This document shows positions 1 to 11,810 of a stretch of 64,000 bases of DNA, one piece after another. The notes below the pieces were generated by a model, which saw nothing but the letters and a program-made list of their open reading frames with translations, made no database searches and was not told the DNA's origin. Positions within the stretch are counted from its first letter, which is position 1, and each line of letters opens with the position of its first letter. This DNA comes from Nageia nagi (taxonomy: Eukaryota > Pinophyta), in NCBI GenBank assembly GCA_050084985.1, contig JBITNC010000001.1:69254001-69318000 (forward strand), in the 5' to 3' direction. The position numbers and the translations under genes were made by a program.

Positions 1-109
1 TGTAATTTAGGTTATCTTTAAACTAGCAAGGGTTAGATTACCTAGTTTCCGAATTTGGTAAGAATGAATGCTATCCTTTCTTCCGATCTACTTCCCAGAT
101 CCTACTACT

Positions 110-331
110 TGCCGTGTATAAATATATCGTTTCTATCCTCCTCTCTGTGATCTCCATAAACCTAGACTTTGCTTCCTCATGTTTACTTGCCAAGCAATAT
201 GAACATTATTTTGTTATTTTTGGTTTTCAGATGTTTGCCCTTTTTGTCCTCTCGAACATTCTATTGTGAATATAGAGATAGAGATGGATTTTTTCTAACG
301 CTAACACATAATTTGTTGCAGATAAATTTTA
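110..331 (+). promoter_or_regulatory. Possible TATA box, 5'UTR and 3' end of a 5'UTR intron of the TCP gene
   Basis: A TATA-like stretch (TATAAATA) lies near 117-124 and is followed by a pyrimidine-rich segment, which would suit a core promoter. A pyrimidine-rich tract ending in TTTGTTGCAG at about 312-321 looks like a splice acceptor 10 bases before the ATG at 332. I therefore infer a leader exon and an intron in the 5'UTR. The donor site is not clear, and transcription could also start upstream of the window. Transcript data would settle it. Confidence 0.3.
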
Positions 332-1798
332 ATGGTGATCATTAGCATCGGAGAACTCTGGGATAGACCTATTCCTATATCGGAGGATAAGTTATTGCCA
401 TTTTCAGTATACAGTGACATTGACATCACGGAATCTGAAAGAACAACACTTGAAAGTTACAGCACAGAAGCGTATCAACCCAGTCATGAGATCTATGATA
501 TTGCATCTGAGTGCGTATACTTTAAAAACCTTTCTCCAGAAGAGTGCTATCATTCTGAAACAAATGACCAATGCACCACGATTAGATGGTTAGGGTCAGT
601 ATGTGAAAATAATTCAAGAGAATGCTGTGATAATGATGATGGTGGACATAGTTTTCAGAATGAAAAGCCAAAAACCTTGTCTGCTAAGTGTTCTGATCAA
701 GGTTTCATCACTCAAGTTGTAGCTCCCCATTCAGATGGAGAGAAAAACGCCCTGAGGGTTGAGAATTATAAGATCTGTGACGGATCTGATCAGATTCTCT
801 GCCCTCATGCTTCAAAAGCATTGCGAGTTCGTTCTTCAGCGGCCAAAGATCGGCACTGTAAAGTCAAGACCGCTAAGGGACTTCGGGACAGAAGGGTGAG
901 GCTCTCAGTTTCCACAGCTGTTAAAGTTTATGATCTACAAGACAGATTAGGCATAGATAATCCTAGCAAAGCAATAGATTGGCTGATTAGTAAAGCTAAA
1001 GCTGCCATAGATAAATTGCCCGAACCTTCCTACATATCCAATTTAAACTGTCCACTTTGTAGCTCTATTTCAAACAATGTTTCTATAGCTCCTCTTGTGA
1101 ATTTGACCTTGGAAGAGAATATAAATTCCCAGTCTGACAATAATTTTGTGGAGAGGAAAGATTCAACGCAGGGAGGACCATATTCTGGGAACAACTACAT
1201 CAGGATAGCTAATAGAGGAAGATTTAAAAAAGACAATACAGCAAAAATAAAGGTGCCCACAACGGTTCCTTCTATAACATTACAGTGTGAATCTGCAACA
1301 AGGAAAGCTCTTATTCATCCAACTTCTTCAAAGCAAGATGCTAACTGTTATAATCCTGGAAGAGGCAGAAGAGAGGTAATCATAGCAAATTCTCCGGGGA
1401 ACCACCAATATCCTTTTGTATATGAACCACAACCACAGCTACCATATTGTGGTCAGCAATCTGGGAAGGAGCATCAAAAGATAACCACTAAAAGTCTTGT
1501 ACCAGAGGTTGTTGTTCATTCCGAGGCTGTTGATTTGACTTATGGAAACACAAAGTCGCTAAGGTCCTCACAAAATAGCATACGGACTTGGGAATCATCT
1601 TTTGACAGCATGCCCGTAGAACCATCGCAGAGCTTTTGCAGTCTCGTGAACTTATTCAGCAGCCCGAAAATCCCCATTATTGCTTCACAACTAACTGATA
1701 TGAGTGGCTGCTCTTCCTCAGCATCTTCGGAATTAGAATGCGCAAGGCCTCAATCCCCACCTATGATTCAGCCATGGTGGTTTGGACCAGGAAACTAA
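332..1798 (+). CDS. TCP: TCP-domain transcription factor, class II CIN type (TCP5/13/17-like)
   Basis: The 488-residue open frame has a TCP domain at about residues 171-229 (DNA 842-1018). It contains the basic segment [20 protein letters not shown], helix I ([14 protein letters not shown]), a short loop (DNPS) and helix II ([17 protein letters not shown]). This is a non-canonical basic helix-loop-helix that binds GTGGNCCC-like DNA as a dimer in the nucleus. The [11 protein letters not shown] signature is closest to the TCP5/13/17 branch of CIN TCPs, which restrain cell proliferation in lateral organs. I see no clear miR319 target site, which is usual for that branch. The rest of the protein is low in recognisable domains and rich in Ser, Asn and Cys. 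The N-terminal extension before the domain (170 residues) is long for the family. The ATG follows a plausible splice acceptor and no in-frame upstream ATG is needed. It is the only intact host gene seen in the window. Confidence 0.9.
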   Translation: MVIISIGELWDRPIPISEDKLLPFSVYSDIDITESERTTLESYSTEAYQPSHEIYDIASECVYFKNLSPEECYHSETNDQCTTIRWLGSVCENNSRECCDNDDGGHSFQNEKPKTLSAKCSDQGFITQVVAPHSDGEKNALRVENYKICDGSDQILCPHASKALRVRSSAAKDRHCKVKTAKGLRDRRVRLSVSTAVKVYDLQDRLGIDNPSKAIDWLISKAKAAIDKLPEPSYISNLNCPLCSSISNNVSIAPLVNLTLEENINSQSDNNFVERKDSTQGGPYSGNNYIRIANRGRFKKDNTAKIKVPTTVPSITLQCESATRKALIHPTSSKQDANCYNPGRGRREVIIANSPGNHQYPFVYEPQPQLPYCGQQSGKEHQKITTKSLVPEVVVHSEAVDLTYGNTKSLRSSQNSIRTWESSFDSMPVEPSQSFCSLVNLFSSPKIPIIASQLTDMSGCSSSASSELECARPQSPPMIQPWWFGPGN

Positions 1799-4553
1799 TT
1801 GCTGTTACCATATCATTCGACTGTGCAGACAAGAAGTAATAATTATCTGAGAAGAATATCAGGTATTTCAATGCCAAAACCTGCTTAGATTTTTTCTTTT
1901 TTTTGAATGATTTGCAGTTATTTTTTGTCATATTGATTTTTTTTTACAGCAACCGCATTTGCTTTGAGTTATTTGTTCAAATGCACAAGCCTGAGGAGAC
2001 TAAATTCTAAATTAGCTACTTCCTGGTTTCAAAATTTAAAACTGACGCCATGAACGAATTTCTGCGTTAAGGAATCACTAGTATGTAAATCCACAAATGT
2101 AGAAATTCTCCATGAAAGTCATTCTGAAAATGAGCGTCTGTATGGTAAAGACTGTTACATTCATTAAAAAATAGAACAAAAAAAATCTCTCCGACTATCT
2201 AGGAAGAAGTAGCATTCAAAAATTTAATATTGGAGTTTTAGGGTATGGGGTCTTAATATAGGTGGTTCATTCTCCGATTCAGCAATTTAGATTTGTAAGA
2301 TCTTTTTGAAATATCCATTGCGTGAAGAATTCCAGCTTTTTACAGTCTCCTATTAAATAAAAACCCTACTCTATCCGCTCCGTAAAGGACCTCTGATACG
2401 GTGTTGGGCATCGTAGAAGCGATGATTAAAAAATCCACGATTACCCCAATTTATGAATTGTCCCAACTTCTCACGCATTACATGACGAAACATATGTGGT
2501 ATCAATATTTCCATGCCTTCTGAGTTCGCCGCAATAGTTTAAGTTACTAACTAGGGCTATGGGGTGTAAAAAATCTCAATTAATGCTTCTGTGATAACCT
2601 TCTGATCCAGTGTTTAGATTGTCTACGTAAGACTTACCAGTATTTAAGGGACGAGAAACAACTAACTACTCCACATTTCAACAAACTCAGATTGGAAATC
2701 CATAAACTATATTTATATGCTTTTAAGAAGAAGAAAGGAAATCGATTTGGGATAAGAATACAGAAAAGAGGCACTTTCCAAAAAGTGTCGGGAATAAAGA
2801 TATGGAAAACGAAATGAAGCAGATTTTGACCTTCAACCATGTTAATGTGATCAAGGAAATATAAGAATAACAGTTAGAGTTGTCTATTTGGCAATGCAAA
2901 TCACTTGAAAAATTAATCAGGTATTATTAAAATTTTTATATTATATATTAATTGGTAGGGTTTGAGATTTTATAAAAGATTATATTATATATTTTAATAA
3001 TTTTATTTATATGGGTAGTTTGTTAGATTTCACTTATGAACATATTTAGATATATCTTCCAAATCAATGGGTTTAAAAGGAAAGTAAAAAATTTATCTAT
3101 CCATCATATTAGATATATTGAAAATTTTCTTATTTAGAATTTATGATTTCATAATTGAGTTTATTACTCTTTCTAGCATAAGTTTAAGGAGTTGATAACA
3201 ACAAATTTTAAATCTTACTAAAATTTAGGAATACTATTATTAATTGGTAGTGTTACTTGGTGACATAATCATTGATGGTTTTTAAAAGTTTATATTTATA
3301 TATAGTATTTTCACTTTTAACATTTGCATCATTTTAAATAGGTGATAAAGAGGTATCATAATAATTCTACATGTCATAAATTCTAATTATGGATAACATA
3401 TCTCTAAGAATATTTTTTATTTCCTTTCTTGATATGCATGATTTACAATCTTAAGAGGGTTTTCTCAAATTTCATAAACTACTTGATAGATTTTATGAAT
3501 CATTTTTCTTTAGAGAAATATCAAATCATTTTCTTTAGTAGTATTAGGTTGACTTGCATATGAATTTATAAATTATTGATATTTTCAATCCTTATTGAAT
3601 GAAGAAAATAAACTCAACCTTTTTCCTTAAGTACAAATGAATATTATTCAATTGCATGAGATCAATAATGACCCTCTCTAAATATGGAAAATTGAGTTAA
3701 AATGTAAAAATTATGGCTATTTTTTTTTGTAATATTATTTTTCTTTCTATCATCATGAATTAGATCTATAATAGGTTACCAAGCCCTACTAATTTCAAGA
3801 CTTTAGTCTCTATTGATATTTTTAGGGTTGAGATTAATTTCAATAGCTTCTTTAATTTTTCTTTCTTGGAATTTATCACATTCAGCCAAGACTTCAACCT
3901 TATCAATGAGTATGTGGTGTTTCATCTTATCCACATATTTAACAAGAGCAGATTTGATTGTTCTATTATATTGTAAATTTAAATAATATTCTTTAACTCT
4001 TGAATGTATTAACCTCTATAACTTGTATTGTACTGATGTAATAAGTTTGACACTCATATATAATCTTATATATACCATTATGTTGTAAGGGTTCTAAGTT
4101 ATCCTTCATATATTTGAATATATTCCCTAATTTATTGAGGGGATTTTTTTTTTTTTTTATATATATGTTTTCATTAATATTTTAGCTAAATATTCACTTA
4201 TTCCCTTGACATAGGGAAAGTAGGCTATCCCTATATGAGAATTAGTATTATAATGGGCTTGTCTCTCATTAGTATTTTCATATTTCAGAATTAGTATTAT
4301 TATGAGTTTGTCCCTCATTAGTTTTTTCTCTTTCCATTTTGTTCCATGTATTTCTAATTATTTAATGGATGGAATGACCATTTCCAATTAGTGCTTTAGT
4401 TAAATGGATTTTCTCCTTATGTATATGGTTATCATTTGAAATTATGAGCACCTTAGTTAAATTATATCAATGAGATCATAGTATACTCATATCTAAGCCC
4501 CAATATCCATTATTATCACATTAAGTGGTACAGGTTTGCAACATTAGTATTGT
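1799..4553. other. 3' flank of the TCP gene and AT-rich intergenic DNA
   Basis: The first few hundred bases are probably the 3'UTR. The rest is AT-rich and has no recognisable coding or repeat structure. A 68-codon minus-strand frame at 2634-2840 has no family resemblance and reads like chance. Confidence 0.5.
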
Positions 4554-5021
4554 AAAGATCCCATAAATAAAGTATTAAGACATGTAAAAGAATTAAATAA
4601 GATAACTTTATGCTTTTTCAATTATAAAATATGTAATTTATTAGACATGCTTTAAACCTAGTTTATGATCATTTTATATAAATAAATTAATTGATACTTA
4701 TTTATTTGATTAGATTCTAATGAATATATTTCACAAATCCTTATGACTTTATGATCCTTAATTCTTTATTACATTAGTAAATTCAAAGATCCCATATATA
4801 AACTATTAAGACATGTAAAAGAATTAAATAAGAAAACTTTATATTTTTTCAATTTTAAAATATGTAATTTATTAGACATGCTTTAAACCTAGTTTATGAT
4901 CATTTTATATAAATTAATTAATTGAAACTTATTTATTTGATTAGATTCCAATGAATATATTTCACAAATCCTAATGACTTTATGATCCTTAATTCTTCAT
5001 TGCATTAGTAAATTCAAAGAT
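4554..5021. repeat. Tandem duplication of a 231-bp AT-rich unit
   Basis: The unit starting with AAAGATCCCATA at 4554 is repeated at 4785 with a few substitutions, and the first bases of a third unit (AAAGAT) occur at 5016. The two spacings are both 231 bp. The copies share long identical runs, for example the segment around TTATTAGACATGCTTTAAAC. The unit has no coding potential. This looks like a local duplication and not a satellite array. Confidence 0.85.
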
Positions 5022-6989
5022 AAGAATCCTTCCCTATAGAAATCATTGCAATTGAAACATTTTATTTATTTCTATATTTTTTTTTAAATTGAATCAAGAG
5101 AAAAATTATTCTAAGAACTAGCTCATAGCTCGAAAATTAGCTTAATTATAGCCAAACCATAGATAAACTATAGCAAGTTGGAATAACCATTATGATTGAA
5201 ACCTTGGACCTCCCAAAGAATAGCCAAAGATTAAACTACTATGTTGTCACTTGGGAAACCTATGGATATCTATATTAATCTTCAATATATAATATATTTT
5301 ATTTATAAATAATACACATTTTTATTTTTATAATATAAATATGAAAGCTTTATATATAGGTTAAATATTTAATAAATTACTTTCCTCTTTTTTAGGAAAA
5401 GAGAAAACCAAATCTATATGAAATGAATATTCCAAATAGAATTGGTTAAATTAGAACAAAGTAATATTCAACCTTGGTGTTCATTCATGCTTTCAAAGTA
5501 AAGCATATTACTTATAGATATTATTTTCTATAGAAAAATATCATACTAAGTATAACAAGTATGAGCTCCCATCCATGTTTAAGTATGTATAATGTATCAA
5601 TTTATAAGAATAGAAGGGAGAATATAAATATTTTGATAAGAATTTATTTTATTCAATTAAACCCATCGAATTTTTATCTTATTGTTTAATTATATGTATA
5701 TTGGATGTAAAGCTTTACTCTTTCTAACATTGAGCTAAAGCCTTAATCTAAGATTGAGAAGATTGTTTGTTGAAATAATTATTTGAAGTCCTTTAGTAAA
5801 CCCTTAAATGTAAGATCATATTTTTTGTAAATATTATTTAAAGTATATTTTATTAACAATGAGGTATATAATTTAATATTTTTAATAAATATTTGATTGG
5901 TAACATGGTAGTTATCCTCTTTCTAACATCAAGTTACATGGGTGATATTATTATATTTAGACTTCCCAAAGAGAGATGTGAGTAAAAATGTTCTACTTAT
6001 AAAAATCATCTTGATGATTAATTATAAGAAAATATATAATTTTAATTTTAGAAGATGTTTTTGAATAAAGTGAAGTCCATATTTCTACATCTAAAATAAT
6101 TGATGTAAAAACTCAAGTGATGTATAGATATTTAATTCCAATTTTGAATTATATAGTTATAATATGTAAAATGAATGAAATTTTTGGCAGAAAAAAGTGA
6201 CGATAATTATTTTTGTAATATTATTCTTCAAATCCTTCTAAGATTCATCAACTATTGATAAGGTCTTGATATTATTGATAAATTATCTACCGCTAATTTA
6301 AGAAATATATTAAGTTGATACTAGAAGTATAGAATAGAAAAGAGAGATAAAAGTTAATAATGATAACAATGCTCTTTTATAAAAATGAAAGAAAAAAATA
6401 TAAGAATTCTTTTAAGGAAGCAAGAAAAATATGAAAAGTATAGCTGAGAAAAGGAAAGTATAATTATTATAAATTAAAAGATCACAATGTTTTTTTTATG
6501 GCATGCCAACATCAATGATTTAGAAAGGAGAACACAATAAACATCCAATAATAATGACCTTAAATCTCTTTTTCTAACATTTTTTTTTATAATTTGTTAG
6601 TGATGAATGACTTATTTATTATGATGCTATGCAACATAAGTGTCATAGTAACAAACTTTCTAAGTTATTTGATGAACATGATAATATAGAAATACTTTCT
6701 TGGATGATAGTACTAACTTATAAATATTATCTTTTTATACTATTTTAAGGGTTTGAGTAAAAATTTCAACATGATTTATTTTAGTAAGGTTGAGGATGTG
6801 TATAGAATTTGTATGTATTTATATAATATGAGATAATTATGATATGAAAATATGGTATATCTATTATTAAAGCCTTAGTCTTATGCCAAAGATTAATTTA
6901 TCTTCTATATTTTTATAAGTCTATTTCAAATATATGATATTTGTAAAAATTATAATATAAGTAACAATATTTAAAAAGTTTCCCAAAAA
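5022..6989. other. AT-rich DNA, no gene recognised
   Basis: No frame of useful length and no clear motif was found. By position it could be the eroded gag end of the copia remnant that follows, but I could not see a zinc knuckle or a protease DSG motif to support that. Confidence 0.4.
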
Positions 6990-7330
6990 TAATTATATAA
7001 AGTCAAATTTCCTCTACATTTGGTATGTTCTAATTTAATAAGTCCAATAGGAACTCTATCTCTTTCAAGTTCAATGTATGTTATCATTATACAAGTTTAG
7101 TTTTTAAAGAGAAGTTAAAGTGGTTGATAGATTGAGAGAATTTGTCACACTAGATAAAAATCATAATAAAAAATTCCTTAAGATAATTATGATATATAGG
7201 CGAATATGCAAATAAAGGTTTCTTAAATTTTTATCAAGAGAAGTAAATAAAAAAGGAAGTCATTTTTACTCATATTTTTCTACAAAATGAAGTGGTGGAA
7301 AGATAAAATAGAGCTTTAATATAGAGACTA
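6990..7330 (+). pseudogene. Ty1/copia integrase core remnant
   Basis: Translation across stops gives PLHLVCSNLISPIGTLSL near 7010-7065, which is the integrase segment around the first catalytic Asp (here Asn). At about 7190-7315 it gives GEYANKGFLNFYQEK and then LQNEVVER with NRAL, the region of the second and third acidic residues. The order and spacing fit a copia rve domain on the plus strand. Several stops and at least one frameshift are present, so it is not functional. It probably belongs with the RT remnant at 7.9 kb. Confidence 0.6.
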
Positions 7331-7789
7331 GATTTCTACTAAAGGAAATAGATCCTAATTTTTAGGTTGCAATAATCAATGCAATAACCCTATTTTAAAT
7401 AAGCCTCTATCATACTAATTAAGAGTATAATACTTTATATTTTGAGTCTTTTATTATAATCATATGATTATATTCTAAATAATAAAATATTAAAGCTAGA
7501 TGTGATGAGTATGAAGTGCAATATAATTGGGTATATTAAGAAGTCCATATTTTATTAGTTGTATTATCCTTAAAATAAATTAGCACTTATCAAGAGAGAT
7601 ATATTTTTTAATGATTATGCTATTTTTGTTGATGAATATTAATTAAGATATTATTACTTTGTTGTTATTTAAACTATGATGTTATAAACATGAGGATGAT
7701 AAAACCTCTATAAGAATAATAAGCTTTCAAGAGAATTATTAAGAAGATCCTAAAGAGAATTATTAGGAAGATCCTAAATATTATGATAA

Positions 7790-8075
7790 TACTTCTATTA
7801 CCGCTAGAAGCTGAATATAATTATTTGATGAATCATAATACTTAGGAGTTAATTATTGGATTAAGGTAGCACTACAAGACCAAATTCATATTTGAAGAAA
7901 AAGTGAAGAAATACAATATGAAATTGGTGATCAAAAGGTATAAATTTTATTCAGACTTGTACTCCTTTTCAAACATGACTATAATTTAGACTATTATGAC
8001 TTCCGCTACAATGTTTGGCTATTAGATTCATTAGATTAATTTGTATATGAAGAATTATAATGTAACACATCTGTA
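7790..8075 (+). pseudogene. Ty1/copia reverse transcriptase remnant (first)
   Basis: A degenerate frame reads YKTKFIFEEKVKKYNMKLVI near 7870-7930, the start of the copia RT domain. It continues at about 7958-8050 as TPFSNMTII, stop, TIMTSATMFGY, stop, IH, stop, INLYM, which matches the conserved segment ending in the first RT Asp box. Three stops replace what are normally Gln or Glu codons. It lies downstream of the integrase remnant in the right order for a copia pol. Confidence 0.55.
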
Positions 8076-8819
8076 TTATGGAAGATATTTGAAAAAAAAA
8101 TTGAAATTAATGTATCATATTTTCAATATGTACGCTTTAGCATGAAGAAGATACAATTATCATTTCTCCATCCGAATATATATTAAATGTATTAATAAAA
8201 TATAGGATTCTTTATTATAAGACTACAACACATATTTTGATATTCATATGACATTTTGTATTATATCTTCTTCAATAAAAGTTAATGATGTATTATATAA
8301 TTAACTTCTTGCTAGTTTTTTATAGCTCATTATTACTAGACTAGATGATAGATACATTATATTATTCTATGTACTTGAAAAATATGTGTGAAGATCATTT
8401 GAATGTAAAAAAATAATTTTGAGATGGTAAACATATTATTAGAATTGATTACAAGTTTTATGAAAAGCCTACATGTAAGATATATAGATTTGAATTATGT
8501 AGCTAACATTAATAACAAAAGGACTACTTTAATTTATACCTTTCACATATAATCTAGATTAAATTGATAGAGTAGTGATAAGTAACTTAAAATATAGCTT
8601 CAACTATTTCAACTATAAAAGATTAATATATTGATTCATAAGAGGCATCTCAAGAATATGTGTATCTTGTTAAAGAAGGTAAATCTATGATTAAGATATC
8701 TTCTTTTTTTTTTTTTTTATAGCTAAAGTTCCTTTCAATTGTTAAAGAGTTTTATTCATTATGTAAGGTCTAATCACATGGATACATATCATTATTATAT
8801 TTGATATTTGATAGAATAA

Positions 8820-8970
8820 AGTAAGGTGGAATTAAAGTTTTACAAGATAAAAAAATAAATACATGGTTGATATTCATCAAATATTTGCACTGGTGAAATT
8901 GATTATCTTCAAGATATAATATGTTTGAAGGATCTTCATATCAATTTAGATTAATATTAATTATATCATA
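8820..8970 (+). pseudogene. Second, different copia RT remnant
   Basis: A short degenerate frame reads NKYMVDIHQIFALVKLIIF at about 8865-8925. It resembles the copia RT segment that normally reads YxEIFAPVVK. It covers the same part of RT as the piece at 7.96 kb, so the two cannot come from one collinear pol; a second element or a rearrangement is implied. No LTR was recognised for it. Confidence 0.35.
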
Positions 8971-9455
8971 TTTTTTTAAGAAAGTATATATCTTCTTGAA
9001 ACCCATTTTCAAAAAAAAGGAATTAAGGAAGCATGTTGGTTACTAAAGTGAATCTTATTTTTTATATGTATTTTTATGTTCTAAAAAATTAAAAACAAAA
9101 GTAATAAGTAAATTTTAACTGTAAACAAATATTTTAATATTAATTCAAGCTTAGTAAAAACCTTATGAACAATATTTCATAAAAAACTTATCATTTAATG
9201 GTTCTACAATATGCAAGCTTATGTAACTAGGATAAAGATCCTTTCTTTGAAATAAAAAATAATTTTTATATCTTTAAAACAATTATTTCATTCTTTAAAA
9301 ACAAAGAATTCTACTTATAAAGAAACATATTAAATATAAAATAGATGATATTATTTTTTTGTTTTAAATAAATTTTAATAAATATATTTTATTTATTTAT
9401 TACAATTATAATAGTCTTGTTTTTGTACCTAATAGCTATGTATTCTATGCATTTA

Positions 9456-10170
9456 TCAATATACTATAAAAATATTTCTTGAAAAAGAAGTGTACAATTT
9501 GTATAAAATTAGGACCTTTATCAATTTTTTTTGTTTACTAATACATGTTTTCCTTTTCATAATTGTATTAAGGTGAGAAACATACATAAAAATACATAAA
9601 TATGTAGCATTGTAACATTTACTTTTTCCTTTTAGTATTATTTCATTGATTTCTTCATTCTTTTTCTTCTTTCTAAAAAATTGTTCCTTTTTAATTATGA
9701 TTTTTTCTAGATTCAATTGCCTCTTATAAGTCCTTTATTGATTTCCTTAATTTTGGAATAATTTTTCTTGATTGATTTTTTTTTTCATCTAGCTATAGAT
9801 TTTTGTGAACTCTTGCTAGTTTATATACAAACTTTTCAAATCTATTATCTCCATTCAATAAAGCCTTATACAAATCTTCTAGATTTATATTATCAAATTA
9901 TCTTATCAACTTTCATGTGTATGAAATTATAATAAGTATTTCGAAAAATTCCAATAAGAAAATCCATATTTTCTAAATCTTCATATTGCACCTTCACATA
10001 TTACCTTTCATCATATTTTAATGATTCAATTAGCTTTTAATATCCATAATTTTTAATTTGTTGGTTATATTATATAATGATTGTAAAGTTTCCCACACAT
10101 TTTTTTTATTTTGAGAGCTTTAACATGAGTCTTCATTGTTGGACTAATTTACTATAAAATAGTTGCTCCA
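9456..10170 (-). pseudogene. Possible copia gag remnant on the minus strand
   Basis: Reading the minus strand from about 10,170 downward gives GYEYWSNYF and then VWETLQSLYN, followed by INLEDLYKALLNGDNRFEKF and DEKKKSIKKNYSKI. The first two resemble the UBN2-type gag core and the third resembles the LSLEDL turn in gag. An 86-codon basic frame at 9456-9716 would be its lysine-rich tail. Stops are frequent and no zinc knuckle was found, so the call is weak. Confidence 0.3.
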
Positions 10171-10429
10171 ATATTCATATCCATTTATCATATTTTGCAT
10201 ATTCACTTACACCTACAAGTTTATATTCTATTACTAAGCACTATCCAATTTTCCAATGATCATAAAATTTAAGTTTTTAGATCATGAGAGTACATATGGA
10301 AAATATATAACTCCATGAGTACATAACTAATTGGGATACATCATTATTAGCATTAGAATTTCAATAAAAGGCAATTAAAATTGATAACTCAATAGAAAAT
10401 TATTTCATTGGTTCAAGATGGGAAATTGT

Positions 10430-10750
10430 AAGTATTTCTACTCCACTTTCTTTAAGATTGAAGTTAACCAAGGATATAGAAGGTGATATGTTGATCCTAC
10501 CTTATACAAAAACTTGTTTTAAGCCTTGTGTACTTACACTCAACCAATTATATCATTTTAAGTGGGTGTAGTTTCTAAGTTTTTTTTAGTTCTATTACAT
10601 TTTGACATTGGATGGCAACAAAGAGATTATTAAGATATGTGTAAGGAATATGGATATTTAATATTCTTCCTTTGGAGAATTATACTTGTAGTGTATTCTA
10701 ATTTAGATTAGGTAGGTTATTTCATTCTAGTTTTAGAAAATTCTATTGCC
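10430..10750 (+). pseudogene. Ty1/copia RT tail and RNase H start, decayed
   Basis: The plus strand gives STPLSLRLKLTKDIEGDM, then DPTLYKNL, then HFHWMATKRLLRYV and NYTCSVYSNLD once frameshifts are allowed. This is the order of the RT C-terminus, the connection segment and the first RNase H Asp box of copia elements. Several frameshifts and stops are needed. It may be the end of the pol seen at 7-8 kb, but about 2.3 kb of other DNA lies between them. Confidence 0.55.
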
Positions 10751-11149
10751 AAGATACATAAGTAATTGGACAAAAAATATCATAATTAACTATCTCACAT
10801 TTGACAATGAGAATTTCATCAATTTTGAATGACATAAATTACTATTGAATGATTAATAAATAATAGGATATATATATGAGTGATTTACCTTTGTATTAAT
10901 GAATTAACATCATACAAAAGAAGAGTGGGTGGAATACATCATACCTCAAGCACATCTCGTAAAACTAGAAATAACCAAGGTTAAAAAATAGAAGACCACC
11001 ATCCACACTTCCAGAGATAAGGTAGGAAAGGAAACAATAAAAATCACTTCCTAGATATGGTTAAGAATAAAAAATGCTACCAATAAGAATTAAAACCATA
11101 AAACCTACCAAAGCTAGCCATTGCCAATAACAATCAAATGCATTTAACA
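10751..11149. other. Intergenic DNA, nothing recognised
   Basis: AT-rich sequence that continues the eroded copia end and then loses any similarity I can recognise. Confidence 0.4.
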
Positions 11150-11810
11150 CTACTCATTGGGAGGAGGATTGGTAGGTGGCATGGAGGCCAATGGCTTCAT
11201 AGATTGCTTATTAATGTTTGTTGTATGCTCAATCCCTTTCATATTATACTTCCACATGTTTAAAGGAATACATGACCAGTGAGTAGCATCCAAAGTGTCC
11301 TGTATCTCTCGCCAATTAGGATTTGTATAGCTAGTGGGAATAATTACCTTAAAAGAAGTAGCCACCTACCCATCTATAATTGCCCCTTCTTTAGGCGTAG
11401 CATTCATGCATGCATGCGACCATCTAGAGGAGTTATCTTACCTGCCACTACCACTTAGATCCCCCCAAACATCATTATGTCGAGGGGAAAGTGGTTGTTC
11501 CTCCCACTCAAAAGTGTCAATGGAGAGAGTTTGAACAAGTATTCCACCCAAATGCTTATCTTGAAGGTGGAAAAAAAGGGGCCCTGCCCTCCTAAGCATG
11601 ATATGGTTTGCTTCATGAATTATTCTAATCCCACTCTTACAGAGGTGGGCGATGATGCTATCTAGATCAGGATCACTCTAGATGATTTGAAGGTCGCGTT
11701 GCCTTGGGGGAATTTGGCTAACAAAAATGGGGCATTGCCCTAATAGCTAAGAAGATCTTGAAGATGCTTAGCTTCAAATGTGACCTTGTTGACTTGGTTG
11801 ATGATTTGGA
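11150..11810. other. Less AT-rich block with short open frames of unknown origin
   Basis: Base composition changes here: the block is visibly richer in G and C than the DNA on both sides. A 71-codon minus-strand frame (11150-11365) and two overlapping plus-strand frames (11334-11534 and 11477-11665) are open. The plus-strand text around 11600-11740 reads CFMNYSNPTLTEVGDDAI, stop, IRITLDDLKVALPWGNLA, which looks like once-coding protein. I recognise no family. It could be a fragment of a host gene or of a transposon-carried gene. Confidence 0.3.

Noticed and set aside
1141-1200. Possible miR319 target site (GGGAGGACCATATTCTGG) in the TCP gene
   Set aside because: Only the GGGAGGACC part resembles the site; the 3' half does not pair in the expected way, and the TCP5/13/17 branch normally lacks the site.
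9456-9716. 86-codon minus-strand frame as an independent small gene
   Set aside because: It is lysine/isoleucine-rich AT-driven text with no family match; at best it is the tail of the decayed gag noted there.
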